In this document: positions 60,889-64,000 of the stretch, in pieces
How the letters are laid out: the number at the start of each line of letters is the position of its first letter
Numbering within the stretch: position 1 is the first letter of the stretch
Assembly: GCA_002482505.1 (NCBI GenBank)
Contig: DLGD01000014.1
Span: 1 to 64,000, forward strand
Direction of reading: 5' to 3'
Origin: Christensenella sp. UBA7703
Lineage (GTDB): Bacteria > Bacillota > Clostridia > Christensenellales > CAG-138
Length of the DNA stretch: 64,000 nucleotides
The notes under the pieces: model-generated
The model's input: only the letters and a program-made list of their open reading frames with translations
The model's database searches: none
What the model was told of the DNA's origin: nothing
Program-made: the position numbers and the translations under genes

Positions 60889-63000
60889 TTAGAGTTGAAT
60901 CTCGACTCGTACAGGCGAAACACCGGTCAGCGCGCGGCTGCGTGCGTCGGGCTGGCTTGTGCCGATATAGAGCGCATATTTGCCGCCGGGGAAGATGCGG
61001 TTGCCAGCATCGTCCACCACCGACAGCGAGGCGGGTGCGATCGAGAGCGAGAGTTTCGCGGAGGCGCCTGGTTCCAGCGAGACGCGCGAAAACCCGCAGA
61101 GGATCGGGTTCGGCGTTGCGTGCGGTGTATCCTCCGCGCGGATGTATGCCTGGACGACGTCTTCCGTAGCGGCCTTGCCTATGTTTTGCACGCTGGCATG
61201 GACGACGAGCCCGCCATCCGCTGCTTTCCCTGCGCTGGCGGCGAGGACGCGCACGTCCCCATATGTCAGCCCGTAGCCGAACGGATAGAGCGGCGCGCGG
61301 TTGAGGTAGCGATAGGTGCGCCCCTGCATGGAATAGTCCGTGAACTCCGGCAGGTGCGCGAGGTCTTCGTCGTGATAGAACGTAATCGGCAGCTTACCGG
61401 AGGGCGAGCGCTTGCCAAAGAGCAAGTCGGCTACCGCTTTACCGCCGCGCGCGCCGGGATACCACGCACAGAATACCGCGTTAGCCCGGTTTTCCGCCTC
61501 GGTGAGGTCGATCGAGCTGCCTGCGAGAAGGATGACCACGGTGGGTTTCCCGACCGCGAGAACACGCGTGAGAAGCTCCCGCTGCACATCCGGCAGGAGG
61601 AGATCCGGTTTGTCGCCCGCCTCCATACTGTTTCCGTCGTCCGGCGCTTCGCCTTCCAGCGTTTCATCCAGACCGAGCACGAGCAGAACCGTGTCGCTGT
61701 GCTCCGCAACGGTAATCGCCTCCGCGATACGGTCGTTTTCAAACGCAAGCACCTCGGTTTTGCGGCGGTAGAGGTCGCAGCCGGGCGCAAAGAGCACGCG
61801 GACGTCGTCTGCGCATTCATCCTGCACACCTTCCAAAATCGTGATGTAGCGCGATGAGGTACCGTGATAGTTGCCGGTGAGCGCGACGCGGCTGTCCGCG
61901 TTTGGCCCGATCACCCCGAGGGCGTTCAGCTTTTCTTTCCGGAGTGGGAGGATGTCGTCGTTTTTGAGCAGGACGCAGCTCTTAAGCGCAGTTTCCTGCG
62001 CAAGCGCGAGGTGTTCCTTGCACTCCACGGTCTCATACGGGATGGAATCATATTCGCTGCCTTCGCCCATGATGCCGAGCAGATACCGTGTGGTAAACGC
62101 GCGTTCGGCGGCGAGTGTGACCTGGTCTTCGGTGATTAAGCCCTGCGAATAGGCGGATCTGAGTTGTAGATAGACCGATCCGCAGTTGATGTCGCAGCCG
62201 TTTTTGAGCGCGAGCGCTGCGCTCTCCTCCGGGCTGCTGGTCACGCCGTGGCCGGTGTGAAAATCGATCAGCGCCCAGCAATCGGACACCACAAAGCCCG
62301 CAAAGCCCCACTTGCTGCGCAGGATGTCGACCAGAAGCGTCTTGCTGCCGCAGCAAGGTTCGCCGTTGACGCGGTTGTATGCGCCCATGACGCTTTCCAC
62401 AGCGGCGTCCTTTACCAGCGCTTCAAACGCGGGCAGATAGGTTTCCCACAGGTCCTTTTCGGTGGCGATGGCGTTGAAGTGATGGCGAATCGCCTCCGGC
62501 CCGCTGTGCACGGCAAAATGTTTTGCGCAGGCGCTTGCTGCCATCACATCGTCCTCACCCTGCATACCGTTGACAAACGCCTTGCCGAGCTCTGCGGTCA
62601 GATAGGGGTCTTCGCCGAGTGTTTCGTGTCCTCTGCCCCAGCGAGGGTCACGGAAGATATTGATGTTCGGGGAAAAGAAGGTAAGCCCTTTATAGATGTC
62701 CCGATCATCGTGCTTGGTGAATTCGTTGTACTTTGCGCGCCCTTCCAGCGCGGTTGTGCGGCTCACGGTCGCTAGCTCTTCGCGGTCAAACATCGCGGCA
62801 AGAGCGATTGCCTGCGGGAAGCTCGTCGCAACCCCTGCTCGCGCAACGCCGTGCAAGCCCTCGTTCCACCAGTTGTAGGCGGGAACGCCAAGGCGCTCGA
62901 TTGCGGGCGCGCCGTAGACGAGCTGGGACATCTTTTCTTCGAGCGTCATCTTGGCAACAAGAGCGCGCGCTTTTGCGCGGGCCGCTTCTCTTTGAAACAT
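60889..63000 (-). CDS. Glycoside hydrolase family 3 beta-glycosidase (xylosidase/glucosidase)
   Basis: A 703-residue GH3 enzyme without a signal peptide, so cytoplasmic. The N-terminal TIM barrel has NWWNEGLHGVARAG, NINIFRDPRWGRGHETLGED and CAKHFAVHSG. The nucleophile is Asp240 in GFVVSDCWA. The C-terminal alpha/beta domain (LGVIGPNADSRVALTG) and a fibronectin-like end follow. The SDCWA and RWGRGHE pattern is closer to beta-xylosidase-type GH3 than to classic BglX. It releases sugars from imported oligosaccharides. The start at 63000 follows an AGGAGG-like AGGAGGTAACCT. Confidence 0.93.
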   Translation of the reverse strand: MFQREAARAKARALVAKMTLEEKMSQLVYGAPAIERLGVPAYNWWNEGLHGVARAGVATSFPQAIALAAMFDREELATVSRTTALEGRAKYNEFTKHDDRDIYKGLTFFSPNINIFRDPRWGRGHETLGEDPYLTAELGKAFVNGMQGEDDVMAASACAKHFAVHSGPEAIRHHFNAIATEKDLWETYLPAFEALVKDAAVESVMGAYNRVNGEPCCGSKTLLVDILRSKWGFAGFVVSDCWALIDFHTGHGVTSSPEESAALALKNGCDINCGSVYLQLRSAYSQGLITEDQVTLAAERAFTTRYLLGIMGEGSEYDSIPYETVECKEHLALAQETALKSCVLLKNDDILPLRKEKLNALGVIGPNADSRVALTGNYHGTSSRYITILEGVQDECADDVRVLFAPGCDLYRRKTEVLAFENDRIAEAITVAEHSDTVLLVLGLDETLEGEAPDDGNSMEAGDKPDLLLPDVQRELLTRVLAVGKPTVVILLAGSSIDLTEAENRANAVFCAWYPGARGGKAVADLLFGKRSPSGKLPITFYHDEDLAHLPEFTDYSMQGRTYRYLNRAPLYPFGYGLTYGDVRVLAASAGKAADGGLVVHASVQNIGKAATEDVVQAYIRAEDTPHATPNPILCGFSRVSLEPGASAKLSLSIAPASLSVVDDAGNRIFPGGKYALYIGTSQPDARSRALTGVSPVRVEIQL

Positions 63001-63051
63001 AGGTTACCTCCTGATAAAAGTTAGTAAAAATTAAGTTGTTGTACGTTAAGT

Positions 63052-64000
63052 TTAAAAATAATTCTGCGTTGCGAAATCGATTGCGTTCGATGTTTCGTCC
63101 GCATCACTTAATTTACTACCAAACCCGCTCGAAAAGCGCAACGTTTCACCTGCCTGTGTTGCTGAAAGCCCCATAGCGGAGAGCACATGTGAGGGTTTCC
63201 GCTCGCCTCCGGCGCAGGCGGCACGCGCGGAAACATAAATTTCGGCGGTGGAGAGGAGGGAGAGCAGCCGTTCGGATGGCACGCCGGGCAGGGTGATATT
63301 GAGGATGTGCGGAAGCCGTTCGACTGTATCGCCGTTGACCCGCGCAGCAGGAAAACGCTCCAACAACAGCGTCTGCAACCGATCTCGCACAAGCGAACTT
63401 GCGGGAATTTCGGCGCAGGACAACGCCTTTGCAAAACCCGCGATGGCGGGTAGGTTTTCGGTCCCCGGACGTAGCATTCGCTCCTGAGAACCACCAAAAA
63501 ACAGCGGAACTAGTGGGATTTCGTTCCGTACAAATAAAAATCCGATTCCGCTTGGCCCGCCCATTTTGTGCGCGGATACGCTCAACAAATCGATCTTGAG
63601 CGCTCGCACATCCAGCGGAATATGACCGAAGGCTGCGACCGCGTCGCAATGCAGCGGAATCCGCCGTTCGCGCGTGATGGAACCGATTTCCGCGATTGGT
63701 TGGATGACACCCGTTTCGTGGTTTGCGACTTGCAGGCTGATGAGTGCGGTATCGGGGCGGATCATCCGCCTTAACTCTTCCGGTGAATAGCATCCGCTTG
63801 TGTTGCAGGGCAAAATGCTCAGAGTGAAGCCGTTACGTTCCAACGCATGCGCGGCGGAAAGTACACTTGGATGCTCGGTACAGCCGACGATTACGTGTTT
63901 TTTTTGACGTTCGGCATGTAAAACACCGAAAAGAGCGAGGTTGTTGCTTTCTGTTCCGCCGGATGTGAAAACGATTTCGTCCGACTCAGCACCGATGGAA
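63052..64000 (-). CDS. Cysteine desulfurase (NifS/IscS-like), 5' end beyond the window
   Basis: About 315 residues visible; the frame runs to the window edge with no start, so the N-terminus is missing. Seen: FTSGGTESNNLAL, HPSVLSAA with the His stacking on PLP, HCDAVAAFGHIPLD, the PLP-lysine segment SAHKMGGPSGIGF, and the catalytic-loop Cys in AACAGGERKPSHVL. It removes sulfur from cysteine for Fe-S clusters or tRNA thiolation. Given the Moco genes, Moco sulfuration is a further, weaker possibility. Confidence 0.92.
   Translation of the reverse strand, partial: SIGAESDEIVFTSGGTESNNLALFGVLHAERQKKHVIVGCTEHPSVLSAAHALERNGFTLSILPCNTSGCYSPEELRRMIRPDTALISLQVANHETGVIQPIAEIGSITRERRIPLHCDAVAAFGHIPLDVRALKIDLLSVSAHKMGGPSGIGFLFVRNEIPLVPLFFGGSQERMLRPGTENLPAIAGFAKALSCAEIPASSLVRDRLQTLLLERFPAARVNGDTVERLPHILNITLPGVPSERLLSLLSTAEIYVSARAACAGGERKPSHVLSAMGLSATQAGETLRFSSGFGSKLSDADETSNAIDFATQNYF

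Overview
The window looks like a chromosomal segment of a fairly GC-rich, low-oxygen Gram-positive bacterium of the Clostridia type; I cannot name the genus. The grounds are a T-box leader on metG, Shine-Dalgarno (SD) sites of the AGGAGG kind, a DtxR-type repressor with FeoA/FeoB, a rubredoxin, FtsW/FtsQ, RsgA, and lipoprotein-type binding proteins with no outer-membrane genes. No rRNA, tRNA or CRISPR array was seen.

Layout. 1-8.7 kb: a sugar or polyol uptake and catabolism cluster (two LacI-type regulators, a TIM-barrel isomerase/epimerase, a Gfo/Idh/MocA dehydrogenase and a three-part ribose-type ABC importer). 8.8-14.1 kb: a U32 peptidase-family protein, then a ROK kinase, a PfkB kinase and an MFS carrier. 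14.3-16.3 kb: a membrane-anchored surface protein with six tandem repeats of about 90 residues. 16.9-25.4 kb: a molybdenum island with a degenerate MoeA-like protein, MoaC, MoaA, a MOSC protein, a second MoeA-like protein, ModABC and MogA. 25.5-30.2 kb: two small membrane proteins, then metG-GNAT-tatD under a Met T-box. 30.5-36.2 kb: pth-mfd-foldase lipoprotein. 36.7-42.5 kb: a short rubredoxin, an orphan metal/cobalamin-type binding protein, an alpha/beta hydrolase, and ftsW-ftsQ. 42.7-47.1 kb: a DtxR-type repressor facing feoA-feoB-Cys-rich protein, then a two-gene permease.

47.2-53.8 kb is an AT-richer island: an NlpC/P60 protein without a signal peptide, whose frame is broken by one TAA and whose promoter overlaps an SOS-like box, followed by two BspA-type leucine-rich-repeat wall proteins sharing a 448-bp 3' segment. 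53.9-57.7 kb: an ABC exporter and an MscS channel. 57.8-60.2 kb, minus strand: rsgA, preceded by three small ORFs of 67-68 codons and a leader with a 10-residue ORF and a terminator hairpin. 60.3-64 kb: crcB, a GH3 glycosidase and a cysteine desulfurase cut by the window edge.

The most unusual parts are the leader and small-ORF series in front of rsgA, the SOS-like island at 47-54 kb, the MoeA-like protein that has lost its catalytic motifs, the FtsQ with a calcium-loop-like tail, and several well-formed operators (feo, rubredoxin, LacI-type, molybdenum genes). Functions were assigned by reading motifs, without database searches.
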